The notes under the pieces were generated by a model that ran no database searches, was not told the origin of the DNA, and was given only the letters and a program-made list of their open reading frames with translations. From NCBI RefSeq assembly GCF_014202395.1, contig NZ_JACHGQ010000009.1, positions 1 through 64,000 of the forward strand: 64,000 nucleotides of DNA. Reading direction: 5' to 3'. Below are positions 31,295 through 40,903 of the stretch, piece by piece. The stretch is from Histophilus somni (lineage in GTDB: Bacteria > Pseudomonadota > Gammaproteobacteria > Enterobacterales > Pasteurellaceae). Positions within the stretch are counted from its first letter, which is position 1, and each line of letters opens with the position of its first letter. A program made the position numbers and the translations under genes.

Positions 31295-32080
31295 TTATGA
31301 ACCTGCACCAAACATCAACGCTGTTAGTACAAAATCCAATCCTAAAACAACAAGAGAAGCATGCACCACCGTTTTCGTTGTCGCTTTACTAATTCCCTCT
31401 GATGTCGGAATACAATCATAGCCGTTGAATAATGCAATCCAAACAACAGCGATGGCAAAACATAAACTCTTAATAAAACCGTTTAATAAATCATATCCCC
31501 AGCTAACGGAGTTTTGCATCACAGACCAAAAACTCCCTGCATCCACACCTTTCCAATCCACACCGACTAAAGAACCGCCCCAAATACCGATTGCGGTAAA
31601 AATAACGGCAAGAATGGGCATAGAAATCACACCTGCCCAAAAACGAGGTGAAATAACTCGACGCAAAGGATCAACTGCCATCATTTCTAAGCTGGATAAC
31701 TGCTCTGTTGCTTTCATTAAACCTATTTCAGCCGTAAGAGCTGAACCGGCTCGACCAGCGAATAAAAGTGCGGTTACAACAGGGCCTAATTCTCGTAACA
31801 ATGATAATGCAACTAATTGTCCAAGACTTGTTTCTGCGGAAAAATCCACTAACACCACATACCCTTGCAACCCCAACACCATGCCAATAAATAAACCCGA
31901 TAACATGATGATTAACAAAGATTGTACACCTAATACATAAAGTTGTTTAATGAGTAAAGGGAAATGCTTCCTCATCTGTTGTTTCCCAACCAATGCACCA
32001 AAAAGCATAAAACCGGCTCGCCCTAAAGAACGACAAAAATCCATTCCCCATCTACCTAAAGATGAAATAACTCGGATCAT
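31295..32080 (-). CDS. mlaE: MlaE, permease subunit of the Mla lipid transporter
   Basis: Inner-membrane permease of 261 residues with five or six hydrophobic segments. The MlaE signature is [25 protein letters not shown] cut as [14 protein letters not shown] and [12 protein letters not shown], followed by EQLSSLEMM. It overlaps the 3' end of mlaF by four bases, indicating coupled translation. Confidence 0.97.
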   Translation of the reverse strand: MIRVISSLGRWGMDFCRSLGRAGFMLFGALVGKQQMRKHFPLLIKQLYVLGVQSLLIIMLSGLFIGMVLGLQGYVVLVDFSAETSLGQLVALSLLRELGPVVTALLFAGRAGSALTAEIGLMKATEQLSSLEMMAVDPLRRVISPRFWAGVISMPILAVIFTAIGIWGGSLVGVDWKGVDAGSFWSVMQNSVSWGYDLLNGFIKSLCFAIAVVWIALFNGYDCIPTSEGISKATTKTVVHASLVVLGLDFVLTALMFGAGS

Positions 32081-32871
32081 GAAAACAACTCCTGTACATA
32101 GTCTTGTGCAGGAAAATGAAAATGAACAGGTCCATCTTCCTTACCTTGAATAAATTGCACAACTTGCGGATCTCGGCTTTGTAAAAGTTGCTCCGCACTT
32201 CCTTCAGCGATCACTCTTTTATCTGCAATAATATACGCATAATCCGCAATACTTAATACTTCCTGCACATCATGAGAAACCACAATTGAAGTTAATCGCA
32301 ACGCTTCATTTAAACGTTTAATTAAGCTAATAATCACTCCCATACTAATGGGATCTTGCCCTGCAAAAGGCTCATCGTACATGATTAACTCCGGATCAAG
32401 TGCAATGGTGCGAGCTAATGCGGCTCGTCTTGCCATACCGCCTGACAATTCCGACGGCATTAAATTTGCCGCACCACGCAACCCCACAGCTTCCAATTTC
32501 ATCAACACAATTTGACGAATAAGTTTTTCCGGTAAATGTGTATGCTCTCGAATAGGAAAAGCGACATTATCAAAAGTTGATAAATCGGTAAATAATGCGC
32601 CGGACTGAAATAACATTCCTATGCGTTGACGAACTCGATATAACTCACTATTGGACATTTTACAAATATCTTGCTCATCAAACAAAATTTCGCCTTTTTC
32701 AGGTTGAAGTTGTCCTCCAATCAGTTTTAGCAACGTGGTTTTACCAATGCCTGACGGCCCCATAATTGCAGTAATTTTGCCTTGCTGTACCTGCAAATTG
32801 AGATTGTCATAAATAATTCGATTACCTCGCTTAAAAGTTAGGTTTCTGACTTCTATTAAAGGTCTTGTCAT
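32077..32871 (-). CDS. mlaF: MlaF, ATPase subunit of the Mla lipid transporter
   Basis: ABC ATPase powering phospholipid transport that keeps the outer leaflet free of phospholipid. Walker A is GPSGIGKTT (about 39-47), the signature is LSGGMARR (about 142-149), and Walker B is [13 protein letters not shown]. The C-terminal extension (about 245-264) is the MlaB-binding tail seen in the family. It is the first gene of the operon and is divergent from lptC. Confidence 0.97.
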   Translation of the reverse strand: MTRPLIEVRNLTFKRGNRIIYDNLNLQVQQGKITAIMGPSGIGKTTLLKLIGGQLQPEKGEILFDEQDICKMSNSELYRVRQRIGMLFQSGALFTDLSTFDNVAFPIREHTHLPEKLIRQIVLMKLEAVGLRGAANLMPSELSGGMARRAALARTIALDPELIMYDEPFAGQDPISMGVIISLIKRLNEALRLTSIVVSHDVQEVLSIADYAYIIADKRVIAEGSAEQLLQSRDPQVVQFIQGKEDGPVHFHFPAQDYVQELFS

Positions 32872-33051
32872 AGTTTCTTCATTACTCTACTTATATTTGT
32901 ACAAAATGAGATCGGATATTCCACGAATTTCCGGTCATTGTCAAATTAAATTATGATGATTTTCAACCGCACAATCCAACGCACAATCCAAACGAGATGT
33001 CTAAGTTAACACCCCAGACTTTAATAGATTATTACATGCTTTTTTAAAAAC

Positions 33052-33062
33052 TATGCTATGAT
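33052..33062 (+). promoter_or_regulatory. Extended -10 promoter of lptCAB
   Basis: TATGAT (33057-33062) preceded by TGC, 41 bases before the lptC ATG. The upstream in-frame ATG at 33058 lies within it, which argues for the downstream lptC start. Confidence 0.5.
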
Positions 33063-33102
33063 TACGCAATTTTTGTCAAACACAAAACAATATAAGGATT
33101 TT

Positions 33103-33678
33103 ATGCATATTCGCTGGAATATTATTTTATCGGTGATAGCTCTTGTTTTACTCGCTTGGTTTTATACTTTACAGCCAAATGATAATGAACTCAGTCAGCT
33201 TATAAAGTCAAATACACAGCCGGAATACATAGGAGAAAAGATGTCAACCTCTGTTTTTTCGCCAACAGGAAAAAAACAATATTTAGCGACAGCAGATAAA
33301 ATTGAACACTACAATGAGGATAGACGCACAGAATTTCACCAACCACTGGTCTATTTATTTGATATTGATGATGAAAAATTCGGTAAGCAAAGTTGGAAAT
33401 TAAGTGCTAAAAAAGCTAAATTAACAAAAAATAATATGCTTTATCTTGATGGTAACGTTATTGCAGAAACTTTATTGGATAATGCTAAATTACAACGAGT
33501 TATGACTGAAAGTGCGGTAGTAAATTTAACTACTCAAGACATCACCTCTGACACGATGGTTACTATAAAAGGTCAAAATTTCAGCTCCACAGGCTTAAAA
33601 CTGACCGGAAATTTACAACAACAAATTGCAACCTTAAAAGAACAGGTAAAAACCCATTATGAAATCAACAACAAATAA
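33103..33678 (+). CDS. lptC: LPS export protein LptC
   Basis: Bitopic inner-membrane protein that accepts lipopolysaccharide from LptBFG and passes it to LptA. 191 residues from the chosen ATG: a short cytoplasmic start, one membrane helix (about 7-22), then a periplasmic beta-jellyroll. TAAGGA lies five bases before this ATG. An ATG 45 bases upstream overlaps the promoter. The last codons overlap lptA by 20 bases. Confidence 0.93.
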   Translation: MHIRWNIILSVIALVLLAWFYTLQPNDNELSQLIKSNTQPEYIGEKMSTSVFSPTGKKQYLATADKIEHYNEDRRTEFHQPLVYLFDIDDEKFGKQSWKLSAKKAKLTKNNMLYLDGNVIAETLLDNAKLQRVMTESAVVNLTTQDITSDTMVTIKGQNFSSTGLKLTGNLQQQIATLKEQVKTHYEINNK

Positions 33679-34177
33679 GTATTTATTAATTACCGCACTT
33701 ATGATGACTTCAATATCAGCTTTAGCCCTAAAAGATGATACAAATCAACCGATAGATATCGTATCTGACCATCAATCCCTTGATATGGAAAACTCTGTGG
33801 TAACTTTTACAAATAACGTAGTCATTAAACAAGGGTCAATTTTAATTAAAGCGAATAAAGTCGTTATTACTCGCCCAACAGAAAAATCCAATAAAAAAGA
33901 AACTGTTGAGGCTTTCGGTAATCCGGTTCTCTTTAATCAATTACTTGATAATGGAAAACCTGTTCAGGGCAAGGCGAATAAAATCCACTATGATCTCAGT
34001 GCCGAATTTTTAACTTTAACGGGTAATGCGGAATTAAAGCAACTGGATAGCAAAATTAACGGTGAAAAGATCACCTATGATGTCAAGAAACAACAACTCA
34101 AAGCAAATGGAGCCGGAACATCCAGAGTAAAAACAGTATTAATTCCGACTCAATTCAATAATCAACACAAGAAGTAA
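33659..34177 (+). CDS. lptA: LPS periplasmic bridge protein LptA
   Basis: Periplasmic beta-jellyroll protein that polymerises into the bridge carrying lipopolysaccharide to LptDE. 172 residues, with a signal peptide cleaved near SALA (about residue 24). The OstA-like core has QPIDIVSDHQSLDMENSVV and DGKPVQGKANKIHY-type strands (here DNGKPVQGKANKIHYD). It overlaps lptC and is followed 14 bases later by lptB. An uptake signal lies in its signal-peptide codons at 33692-33700. Confidence 0.95.
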   Translation: MKSTTNKYLLITALMMTSISALALKDDTNQPIDIVSDHQSLDMENSVVTFTNNVVIKQGSILIKANKVVITRPTEKSNKKETVEAFGNPVLFNQLLDNGKPVQGKANKIHYDLSAEFLTLTGNAELKQLDSKINGEKITYDVKKQQLKANGAGTSRVKTVLIPTQFNNQHKK

Positions 34178-34191
34178 CCGGGTAAATTAAT

Positions 34192-34917
34192 ATGTCTATA
34201 CTGCATGCAGAACATCTCGCTAAAAGCTATAAAAACCGTCAAGTGGTTTCTGATGTAAGTTTAACAGTGAACTCTAATGAAATTGTAGGTTTACTGGGAC
34301 CGAATGGTGCGGGAAAAACCACAACATTTTATATGATCGTCGGTTTAATACGCCATGATCAAGGAAAAATTCACATTGATAACGAAGATATCAGTTTGTT
34401 GCCTATGCACAAACGAGCACAGCGAGGAATGGGTTATCTGCCACAAGAAGCCTCTATTTTCCGACGATTGAGTGTTTATGAAAATTTAATGGCAGTCTTG
34501 GAAATTCGTAAAGATTTAAATATGCAACAACGCCGTACTCGAGCTGATGAGCTGATTGAAGAATTTAATATCGGTCATATCTGTGATAATTTGGGACAAT
34601 CTTTATCGGGCGGTGAACGTCGTCGTGTAGAAATTGCACGTGCCTTAGCTGCAAACCCTAAATTTATTTTATTGGATGAACCTTTTGCCGGTGTTGATCC
34701 CATTTCCGTAATTGATATAAAGAAAATTATCCAAGATTTACGCAATCGTGGATTGGGTGTGTTAATCACTGATCATAATGTGCGAGAAACACTGGACGTT
34801 TGTGAACGAGCTTACATTGTCAGCTCAGGAAAAATGATAGCAACGGGTACACCTGCTGAAGTCATGAATAACGAACAAGTTAAACAAGTTTATCTTGGTA
34901 AAGAATTTAAATTGTAA
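34192..34917 (+). CDS. lptB: LPS export ATPase LptB
   Basis: ABC ATPase of the LptB2FG complex that extracts lipopolysaccharide from the inner membrane. 241 residues, normal length. Walker A is GPNGAGKTT (about 36-44), the signature [10 protein letters not shown] (about 139-148), and Walker [14 protein letters not shown]. Its stop is followed two bases later by ptsN; rpoN and hpf, which lie here in Escherichia coli, are missing. Confidence 0.98.
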   Translation: MSILHAEHLAKSYKNRQVVSDVSLTVNSNEIVGLLGPNGAGKTTTFYMIVGLIRHDQGKIHIDNEDISLLPMHKRAQRGMGYLPQEASIFRRLSVYENLMAVLEIRKDLNMQQRRTRADELIEEFNIGHICDNLGQSLSGGERRRVEIARALAANPKFILLDEPFAGVDPISVIDIKKIIQDLRNRGLGVLITDHNVRETLDVCERAYIVSSGKMIATGTPAEVMNNEQVKQVYLGKEFKL

Positions 34918-34919
34918 TT

Positions 34920-35444
34920 ATGCTTAAATTTACTGAATTACTCTCTCCTGAAAATATCCGTCAAGGGTTAACTTGTACAAGCAAAAAAAGAGCTTTTGAA
35001 ATCATATCCAGCTTAATTGCTAAACAACTTTCAGAACAAATTGATGGCTTAGAAGCAGATGAAGTTAGTCTTCAGGAAAAAGAAACTCTTTGTACCGATT
35101 CTTTACTCAACCGAGAAAAATTAGGCAATTCCAGTTTGGGAAACGGTATGGCTATGCCTAAAGGAAGATTACCCCTAGGTAATACACCTATCGCAGTCTT
35201 TTTACAACTGAGTGCACCTTTAAAATATGATGCACTTGATCATCGTGAAGTCGATCTTATTTTTGCCTTATTATCCCCGACAGAACATTGTTCCAATCTC
35301 GTTCAAGAATTGCCCCATTTAGTAGAGCGTTTAAAAGACAAATCTCTAATTAAACAATTAAGAAACGCACAAAGTGCGGAGGAAATTTGGCAAATTTTTC
35401 AATTTTCAGATAGACAGGCGGAAACATTACCAACTACTGAATAA
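34920..35444 (+). CDS. ptsN: PtsN-like EIIA(Ntr) protein lacking the active-site histidine
   Basis: EIIA-type PTS protein of 174 residues, aligned by eye with Escherichia coli PtsN through SKKRAFEIIS, LNREKLGNSSLGNGMAMP and the DLIFALLSP region. In the enteric protein the phosphorylated His73 sits in IAIPHGK; here the matching residues are MAMPKGR, with Lys81 instead. It therefore cannot be phosphorylated in the usual way. It follows lptB by two bases and precedes rapZ, with no npr gene after it. It could be a phosphorylation-independent regulator or a relic; the intact frame and position favour retained function. Confidence 0.85.
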   Translation: MLKFTELLSPENIRQGLTCTSKKRAFEIISSLIAKQLSEQIDGLEADEVSLQEKETLCTDSLLNREKLGNSSLGNGMAMPKGRLPLGNTPIAVFLQLSAPLKYDALDHREVDLIFALLSPTEHCSNLVQELPHLVERLKDKSLIKQLRNAQSAEEIWQIFQFSDRQAETLPTTE

Positions 35445-35482
35445 CACCATGCTGAAACAAAATATCCCGAGGAAGAATAAAA

Positions 35483-36343
35483 ATGGAGATTATCATTATT
35501 AGTGGACGCTCAGGTGCAGGAAAATCCGTAGCATTGCGAGCATTGGAAGATATTGGCTATTATTGTGTTGATAATCTCACGATGGATTTAGTTCCTCAAC
35601 TTGTTGATATGTTGGAAAACAAACAGCATTTAGTAGCAATCAGTTTAGATATTCGTAACTTACCTCAAGAACCTGAAACATTGGATCACATCTTAAATTT
35701 GCTGCAAGAAAAATATCCGGTAAAAATTATTTTCTTGGATACGGATAGAAATACCCTAATTCGCCGTTATAGCGACTCTCGTCGTTTACACCCGTTATCG
35801 GTCCAAAATCTGTCTCTTGAAGCGGCAATTGCTGCAGAAAAAGAGCATCTTGAACCTTTAGTACAACATGCCAATGTAATTATTGATACCACACCGCTTT
35901 CTCCCCATGAACTTGCTGAACGTTTACGTGAATTTTTGCGTGGCAATACGGAAAAAGAATTACAAATTATTGTCGAATCTTTTGGATTTAAATATGGTAT
36001 TCCTTTAGATGCTGATTATGTTTTTGATGTGCGTTTTTTACCAAATCCACATTGGAATCAGGAATTACGCCCAATGACAGGATTAGAAAAACCGGTTATC
36101 GAATTTATGCAAAAACATATTGAAGTTGACAACTTTATTTATCAGACACGTAACTATATTGAAAACTGGTTGCCAATGTTAGAAAAAAATAACCGCAGTT
36201 ATTTAACCATTGCAATTGGTTGCACAGGCGGTAAACATCGTTCTGTTTATATCGCTCAACAAATTGGTGAATATTTCCGAGCGAAGGGAAAGAAAGTGCA
36301 AATCCAACATAAATCATTGGAAAAACATGCACAAAATAAATAA
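35483..36343 (+). CDS. rapZ: RNase adapter protein RapZ
   Basis: Nucleotide-binding adapter that in enterics directs RNase E to the small RNA GlmZ and so controls glucosamine-6-phosphate synthase. 286 residues. Walker A is GRSGAGKS near the N-terminus, and the conserved C-terminal [11 protein letters not shown] motif is near 247-257. It follows ptsN by 38 bases and ends at a strong terminator. Whether GlmZ exists in this organism is not shown by the window. Confidence 0.96.
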   Translation: MEIIIISGRSGAGKSVALRALEDIGYYCVDNLTMDLVPQLVDMLENKQHLVAISLDIRNLPQEPETLDHILNLLQEKYPVKIIFLDTDRNTLIRRYSDSRRLHPLSVQNLSLEAAIAAEKEHLEPLVQHANVIIDTTPLSPHELAERLREFLRGNTEKELQIIVESFGFKYGIPLDADYVFDVRFLPNPHWNQELRPMTGLEKPVIEFMQKHIEVDNFIYQTRNYIENWLPMLEKNNRSYLTIAIGCTGGKHRSVYIAQQIGEYFRAKGKKVQIQHKSLEKHAQNK

Positions 36344-36370
36344 CCCCAAACTTAAATTCGGGGTTATTTT
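36338..36370 (+). terminator. Bidirectional terminator between rapZ and metG
   Basis: AAATAACCCC (36338-36347) pairs with GGGGTTATTT (36360-36369), with T-rich flanks on both strands, between convergent genes. Confidence 0.85.
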
Positions 36371-36378
36371 GTCAGTAA

Positions 36379-38430
36379 TTATTTAACTCGTTGTCCCGCT
36401 TTTGCACCTGCATCAACATCAAGTAAATATAAATCCGCACCACCGTTGCCTGCACTTAAAATCATACCTTCAGACATTCCAAACTTCATTTTTCTTGGTG
36501 CTAAGTTTGCGACCATAATCACAAAACGCCCCTCCAAATCTTCCGGCTTACCATACGCCGCTTTAATTCCGGAAAATACTTGACGAGTTTCATTGCCTAT
36601 ATCCAGTATAAATTTCAGCAACTTATTACTTTCTGGCACGGCTTCACATTTCAAAACTTTCGCTACCCGTAAATCCACTTTGCAAAAATCATCGATAGTA
36701 ATGTTTTCTTCAATTGGCTCAAACTCGGAAAATGCTTTATTTTCTACCGCACTTTTCCCTGCGGTTTGGTTAGCTTTCGCATTTTCTATTTTTGAAGCCT
36801 CGATCATTTCTTCAATTTTTTTCATATCTAAGCGTGAAAATAGAGGTTTAAACGGTGCAATTTGATGATCTAACAAAGGGCTTGCTACATTTTCCCAAGT
36901 CAATTGCGTATTTAAAAATGCTTCTGCACGTGCTGCTAGATTTGGTAGGACAGGTTTCAAGTAACCTATTAATACACGGAATAATTCAATCCCCATTGAA
37001 CACACTTGTTGTAGTTCATCTGTGCGACTTTCGTCTTTGGCAATAACCCAAGGTGCTTTTTCATCAACATATTTATTGGCTTTATCAGTAAGTGCCATAA
37101 TTTCACGAATCGCTTTTCCAAACTCACGATTTTCATAGTAGTCGGCAATTAACTCTGACTGTGCAATAAATTCATCGAACAACATTTTATCATCTAATTT
37201 ATCCGCCAATTTCCCGTCAAAACGTTTTTGAATAAAACTTGCATTTCTTGAAGCTAAATTAACTAATTTATTCACCAAATCCGTATTTACACGCTGTACA
37301 AAATCGTCCAAATTTAAATCCAAATCATCGATACGGCTGCCTAATTTAGCAGCATAGTAATAACGTAAGCATTCAGGATCTAAATATTTCAAGTAAGTGG
37401 CGGCTTGAATAAACGTCCCTCGAGATTTTGACATTTTCTCACCGTTGACAGTAACGTAGCCATGTACAAAAATATTATTCGGTTTGCGTAAACTGGCTCC
37501 ATCCAACATCGCCGGCCAAAATAAACTGTGGAAATACATAATGTCTTTACCAATAAAATGATAAAGCTCGGCATGACTCTCTTTGCTCCAGAAACTATCA
37601 AAATCAATACCGCTCTTTTTGCCACAGAGATTTTTAAACGATGCCATATAACCAATCGGTGCATCTAACCACACATAAAAATATTTATTGTCAGTATTAG
37701 GAATTTTAAAGCCAAAATAAGGTGCATCACGAGAAATATCCCATTGTTGTAATCCAGCCTCAAACCATTCCTGCATTTTATTTGCGACTTCTTGTTGTAA
37801 AGACCCTGAACGTATCCATTCTGTCAACATTGACTCAAAAGCAGGTAAATCAAAGAAAAAATGTTCACTTTCTTTTAATACCGGCGTTGCACCTGATACT
37901 GTTGAACGTGGTGAAATAAGTTCTGTCGGACTATAAGTTGCAGAACAAACCTCACAGTTATCGCCATATTGATCTTCCGCCTTACATTTCGGGCAAGTTC
38001 CTTTCACAAAACGATCAGGCAAAAACATCGCTTTTTCAGGATCGAAAAGCTGAGAAATAGTACGAGTTTTAATAAAACCATTTTGCTTTAATTTATGATA
38101 AATTGCTTCAACTAACTCTCTATTTTCATCACTGTGAGTGGAATGATAATTATCAAAACTAATGTTAAAACCACTAAAATCAGCCATATGTTTTTGTTGC
38201 ACATCTGCAATTAATTGCTCAGGTTTTACGCCCATTTGATCTGCTTTAAGCATGATTGGTGTACCATGAGCATCATCTGCACAAACAAAATAAATTTCAT
38301 TGCCACGCATTCGTTGGAAGCGAACCCAAATATCCGCTTGAATATGTTCTAGCATATGGCCTAAATGAATAGGTCCGTTTGCATAGGGTAAGGCACAAGT
38401 AACTAAAATTTGACGTGAATTCGTTGACAT
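36379..38430 (-). CDS. metG: Methionyl-tRNA synthetase
   Basis: Class I aminoacyl-tRNA synthetase, 683 residues. The HIGH motif is HLGH near 22, and KMSKS is in [11 protein letters not shown] near 332. The connective domain has a zinc knuckle, [17 protein letters not shown] (about 146-162). The C-terminal OB-fold dimerisation/tRNA-binding domain (about 580-683) starts at [17 protein letters not shown]. It is divergent from apbC, as in Escherichia coli. Confidence 0.98.
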   Translation of the reverse strand: MSTNSRQILVTCALPYANGPIHLGHMLEHIQADIWVRFQRMRGNEIYFVCADDAHGTPIMLKADQMGVKPEQLIADVQQKHMADFSGFNISFDNYHSTHSDENRELVEAIYHKLKQNGFIKTRTISQLFDPEKAMFLPDRFVKGTCPKCKAEDQYGDNCEVCSATYSPTELISPRSTVSGATPVLKESEHFFFDLPAFESMLTEWIRSGSLQQEVANKMQEWFEAGLQQWDISRDAPYFGFKIPNTDNKYFYVWLDAPIGYMASFKNLCGKKSGIDFDSFWSKESHAELYHFIGKDIMYFHSLFWPAMLDGASLRKPNNIFVHGYVTVNGEKMSKSRGTFIQAATYLKYLDPECLRYYYAAKLGSRIDDLDLNLDDFVQRVNTDLVNKLVNLASRNASFIQKRFDGKLADKLDDKMLFDEFIAQSELIADYYENREFGKAIREIMALTDKANKYVDEKAPWVIAKDESRTDELQQVCSMGIELFRVLIGYLKPVLPNLAARAEAFLNTQLTWENVASPLLDHQIAPFKPLFSRLDMKKIEEMIEASKIENAKANQTAGKSAVENKAFSEFEPIEENITIDDFCKVDLRVAKVLKCEAVPESNKLLKFILDIGNETRQVFSGIKAAYGKPEDLEGRFVIMVANLAPRKMKFGMSEGMILSAGNGGADLYLLDVDAGAKAGQRVK

Positions 38431-38520
38431 TAATTTAACCTTTAAATATGAAAATTTTGTTGTTCATCTTACCTTATTAGTGGTATTTTTTCCAGCTCTC
38501 GATACTTTACAATCGTAGTT

Positions 38521-38531
38521 ATGCTATGATG
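38521..38531 (+). promoter_or_regulatory. Extended -10 promoter of apbC
   Basis: TATGAT (38526-38531) preceded by TGC, 39 bases before the ATG. The candidate -35 (TTTACA, 38507-38512) is too close, so recognition probably relies on the extended -10. Confidence 0.5.
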
Positions 38532-38570
38532 ACCGTAGCAATTTAACTTGTTTCTTTAGGAAAAAAGAAT

Positions 38571-39692
38571 ATGACAATCCATTTTTCACATAACCTCTCT
38601 GAATCACAAAAACAACAGTTACAAGAATGTTTCCGACAATTTAGTCATACTACTTTACAAAAAGATTTAATTAGCTTAGGTGCGGTCAAAAAAATCGAAC
38701 TTGGCGGCAATATGTTACGGATAGAGCTAGTGATGCCTTTTGCGTGGAACACCGGTTTTGCACAATTAAAGACCGCACTTAGCGATAAATTAGAAGCAAT
38801 CACACGAGCAACAGAAATCAAATGGTTACTTAGCTATCAAATTGCCACTCTAAAACGAGCAAATAACCTGCCTGCTGTAAAAGGTATTAAAAATATTATT
38901 GCGGTAAGTTCCGGCAAAGGCGGGGTAGGAAAATCAACAATCTCCGTCAATCTTGCACTGGCATTACAAACTCAGGGAGCAAAAGTAGGTATCTTAGATG
39001 CAGATATTTACGGACCTTCCATACCGCATATGCTAGGCGTTAGTCAGAACCGCCCTACTTCTCCGGATAATCAACATATCGATCCAATTCAGGCACATGG
39101 CTTAGCTGCCAGTTCCATCGGTTTTTTAATGGAGCCGGACAGTGCCACAATTTGGCGTGGCCCAATGGCAAGTAGTGCTTTAAGCCAGTTATTACAAGAA
39201 ACACTTTGGGCAAATCATGGTGAATTGGATTATTTGGTGATTGATATGCCTCCCGGAACCGGTGATATTCAATTAACGTTATCACAAAAAATTCCTGTTA
39301 CCGGTGCTATCGTCGTAACTACTCCACAAGATATTGCATTACTTGATGCAATCAAAGGAATTTCAATGTTCCAAAGTGTACAAGTTCCCGTTCTTGGTAT
39401 TGTTGAAAATATGTCTGTTCATATTTGTAGTCAATGTGGTCATCATGAAACGATTTTCGGAACAGGCGGGGCTAAAAAAATGGCACAAAAATATCAAATT
39501 AAACTCTTGGCTCAACTACCGTTACATATTCAATTACGTGAAGATATGGATAACGGTATACCAACTGTCATTTCTGCTCCAGAAAGCGAAATATCGCAAT
39601 CTTTCTTACAATTAGCAGAAAAAGTAGCTTCTGAACTTTATTGGCAAGGTGAAATTATTCCCGGAGAAATTTTATTCAAAGAAGTAAATTAA
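38571..39692 (+). CDS. apbC: Iron-sulfur cluster carrier protein ApbC/Mrp
   Basis: P-loop NTPase that binds and transfers Fe-S clusters. 373 residues. An N-terminal DUF59/MIP18-like part (about 1-95) precedes the deviant Walker A SSGKGGVGKST near 110-120. The cluster-binding CxxC is CSQCGHH near 286. DADIYGPSIPHMLG and IDMPPGTGDIQL are family landmarks. It is divergent from metG. The region just after its stop contains a decayed recombinase rather than a normal terminator. Confidence 0.97.
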   Translation: MTIHFSHNLSESQKQQLQECFRQFSHTTLQKDLISLGAVKKIELGGNMLRIELVMPFAWNTGFAQLKTALSDKLEAITRATEIKWLLSYQIATLKRANNLPAVKGIKNIIAVSSGKGGVGKSTISVNLALALQTQGAKVGILDADIYGPSIPHMLGVSQNRPTSPDNQHIDPIQAHGLAASSIGFLMEPDSATIWRGPMASSALSQLLQETLWANHGELDYLVIDMPPGTGDIQLTLSQKIPVTGAIVVTTPQDIALLDAIKGISMFQSVQVPVLGIVENMSVHICSQCGHHETIFGTGGAKKMAQKYQIKLLAQLPLHIQLREDMDNGIPTVISAPESEISQSFLQLAEKVASELYWQGEIIPGEILFKEVN

Positions 39693-39693
39693 T

Positions 39694-40081
39694 ATCCAAG
39701 AAATTTCTAGCGTCGGGTTTGTCCTCTCTTGTTCGGGCTATGATAGCATTTCTCTCTAATTCAGCAAGGACGCTTAATAGTTGAGTTAATGCTATAGAAA
39801 GAGGGGTATTCCGTGCTGTTGTATCGAACATTCCGTCTAGTGTTTTAAAGTCGATTTTTCTATCGTGAAATTCAGTTATAACACCTATAACTTGTAATGC
39901 ACCCTGACCTATCTAGGCTAGCAACAACATCCCCCCTCTCGGATATAATTCAGTAATTCTAGCCTTTCTGCATTATTTTCCCTAGTTCCCTGAATTTTGC
40001 AGCCTGCTTTTTTAATTGGTTTATTTGGTCTTTTAAGTCCTGCTTATGAGTTGATACTCCAGCAAATCCAACAAGAGCTAT
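39694..40081 (-). pseudogene. Decayed serine recombinase (resolvase/invertase)
   Basis: Reading the minus strand from 40081 and allowing three single-base frame corrections gives a continuous resolvase N-terminal domain: IALVGFAGVSTHKQDLKDQI, then KKAGCKIQG, RLELLNYIREGDVVASLDRS, ITEFHDRKIDFKTLDGMFDT and LAELERNAIIARTRED. These match the YARVST, KLDRLGRS, FKSL..xxDTTT and ALAEFERxLIxERT blocks of serine recombinases. The frame breaks lie in the T6 run 40008-40013, the C6 run 39931-39936, and at about 39901. The start is ATA instead of ATG, and the C-terminal helix-turn-helix is gone where it meets apbC. The catalytic Ser codon survives. A relic of a lost mobile element, not functional. Confidence 0.8.
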
Positions 40082-40132
40082 TTTTACCTCTATTCAAAAG
40101 TTACATAATAAAAACAAATATATTGATTACTT

Positions 40133-40438
40133 CTATTTTGAAGCTGTTTGCGAGTAGGTATTTAAACGAGAAAATTTCAACGCATCAAATTCATCGTGTA
40201 TAACGTATTGGTAAATCAGCACCAAATCCCCTTGAATATGGCAATCTCGATAACCTTTCCATTCTCCAACTAATGTGTGATCTTGATAGCTTTCAGGCAA
40301 TGGCAAGCGGTTTAACAAGCAGTGCATTGCTGTAATATATTTCGTTCCTACTAGCACATTTGGGTAACGTTTTGCCAAATCAGTCAAATCTCTAGCAAAT
40401 TGTTTAGAGTAACTGACCTTTAATTGTTTACCAGACAT
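40133..40438 (-). CDS. yafQ: YafQ-family mRNA interferase toxin, altered active site
   Basis: RelE/ParE-superfamily toxin of 101 residues that cuts ribosome-bound mRNA when free of antitoxin. The YafQ signature HTLVGEWKGYRDCHIQGDLV is present, so His54, His67 and Asp71 correspond to Escherichia coli His50, His63 and Asp67. Arg91 matches Arg83. The C-terminus differs: Tyr95 stands where catalytic His87 is expected and Ser99 where Phe91 is expected (RLNTYSQTASK). It may be weakened or inactive. It follows dinJ after a three-base gap. Confidence 0.9.
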   Translation of the reverse strand: MSGKQLKVSYSKQFARDLTDLAKRYPNVLVGTKYITAMHCLLNRLPLPESYQDHTLVGEWKGYRDCHIQGDLVLIYQYVIHDEFDALKFSRLNTYSQTASK

Positions 40439-40441
40439 TAG

Positions 40442-40732
40442 TTACCCGTTAAGAATGCGTTTTGTAAACTCTTCGACAGAATAATTTTCTCCAGCTTCAA
40501 TAAAAAAGCTCTCTGCATTACCGCTATCTAATTCGTCCATAGCTGCTAAGGTTTCTTTATTTGGGCGAAGATAATTCAAATCAACAGGGATAGAGCGAGT
40601 CTTGGCAATTTGAGCCAAAAACATATTAAATACTTGTGATGGTGTAAGACCATATTGTTCAATGACCTGATAGGCTTCGGATTTAGTTTGCTCAACTGTT
40701 CTAAAGCTGATAGACGCATTTGTAAGTGCCAT
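40442..40732 (-). CDS. dinJ: DinJ/RelB-family antitoxin
   Basis: Antitoxin of 96 residues. The N-terminus is the ribbon-helix-helix DNA-binding segment ([20 protein letters not shown] ... [11 protein letters not shown]), and the C-terminal half should wrap the YafQ toxin. GGAG precedes the ATG. The upstream operator-like palindrome fits the usual autorepression of the pair. Confidence 0.92.
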   Translation of the reverse strand: MALTNASISFRTVEQTKSEAYQVIEQYGLTPSQVFNMFLAQIAKTRSIPVDLNYLRPNKETLAAMDELDSGNAESFFIEAGENYSVEEFTKRILNG

Positions 40733-40761
40733 AAGTTTTCTCCATAGTATTACATTGAAAG

Positions 40762-40772
40762 ACTATTATAGT
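40762..40772 (-). promoter_or_regulatory. dinJ-yafQ promoter and operator-like palindrome
   Basis: The palindrome ACTATTATAGT contains, on the minus strand, a consensus -10 TATAAT (40770-40765), about 30 bases before the dinJ start. A repressor bound here would block the promoter, consistent with autoregulation by DinJ. The -35 is not clear. Confidence 0.5.
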
Positions 40773-40873
40773 AAGAATGAAGTTAAAAATCTACATTTTT
40801 AATGAGATTAGGGATTTTCATTTTTAATTGCTATTCAAAAGTTTTCAATGTATATTTTTGAATATAGTCAAAA

Positions 40874-40900
40874 ATAAAAACGGAGCGTTACGCCCCGTTT
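40874..40900 (-). terminator. Terminator after the TorD-like gene
   Basis: AAACGGAGCG/CGCCCCGTTT stem (40878-40887 and 40891-40900, one mismatch) with a TTA loop. On the minus strand it is followed by TTTTTATTTTT. Confidence 0.75.
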
Positions 40901-40903
40901 AAT

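Noticed and set aside
39997-40203. 68-codon plus-strand frame between apbC and yafQ
   Set aside because: It lies opposite the decayed serine recombinase and overlaps the 3' end of yafQ; no signal for translation.
40762-40772. Phage attachment site near dinJ-yafQ
   Set aside because: The short palindrome is fully explained as a promoter/operator and has no matching direct repeat on the other side of the accessory patch.
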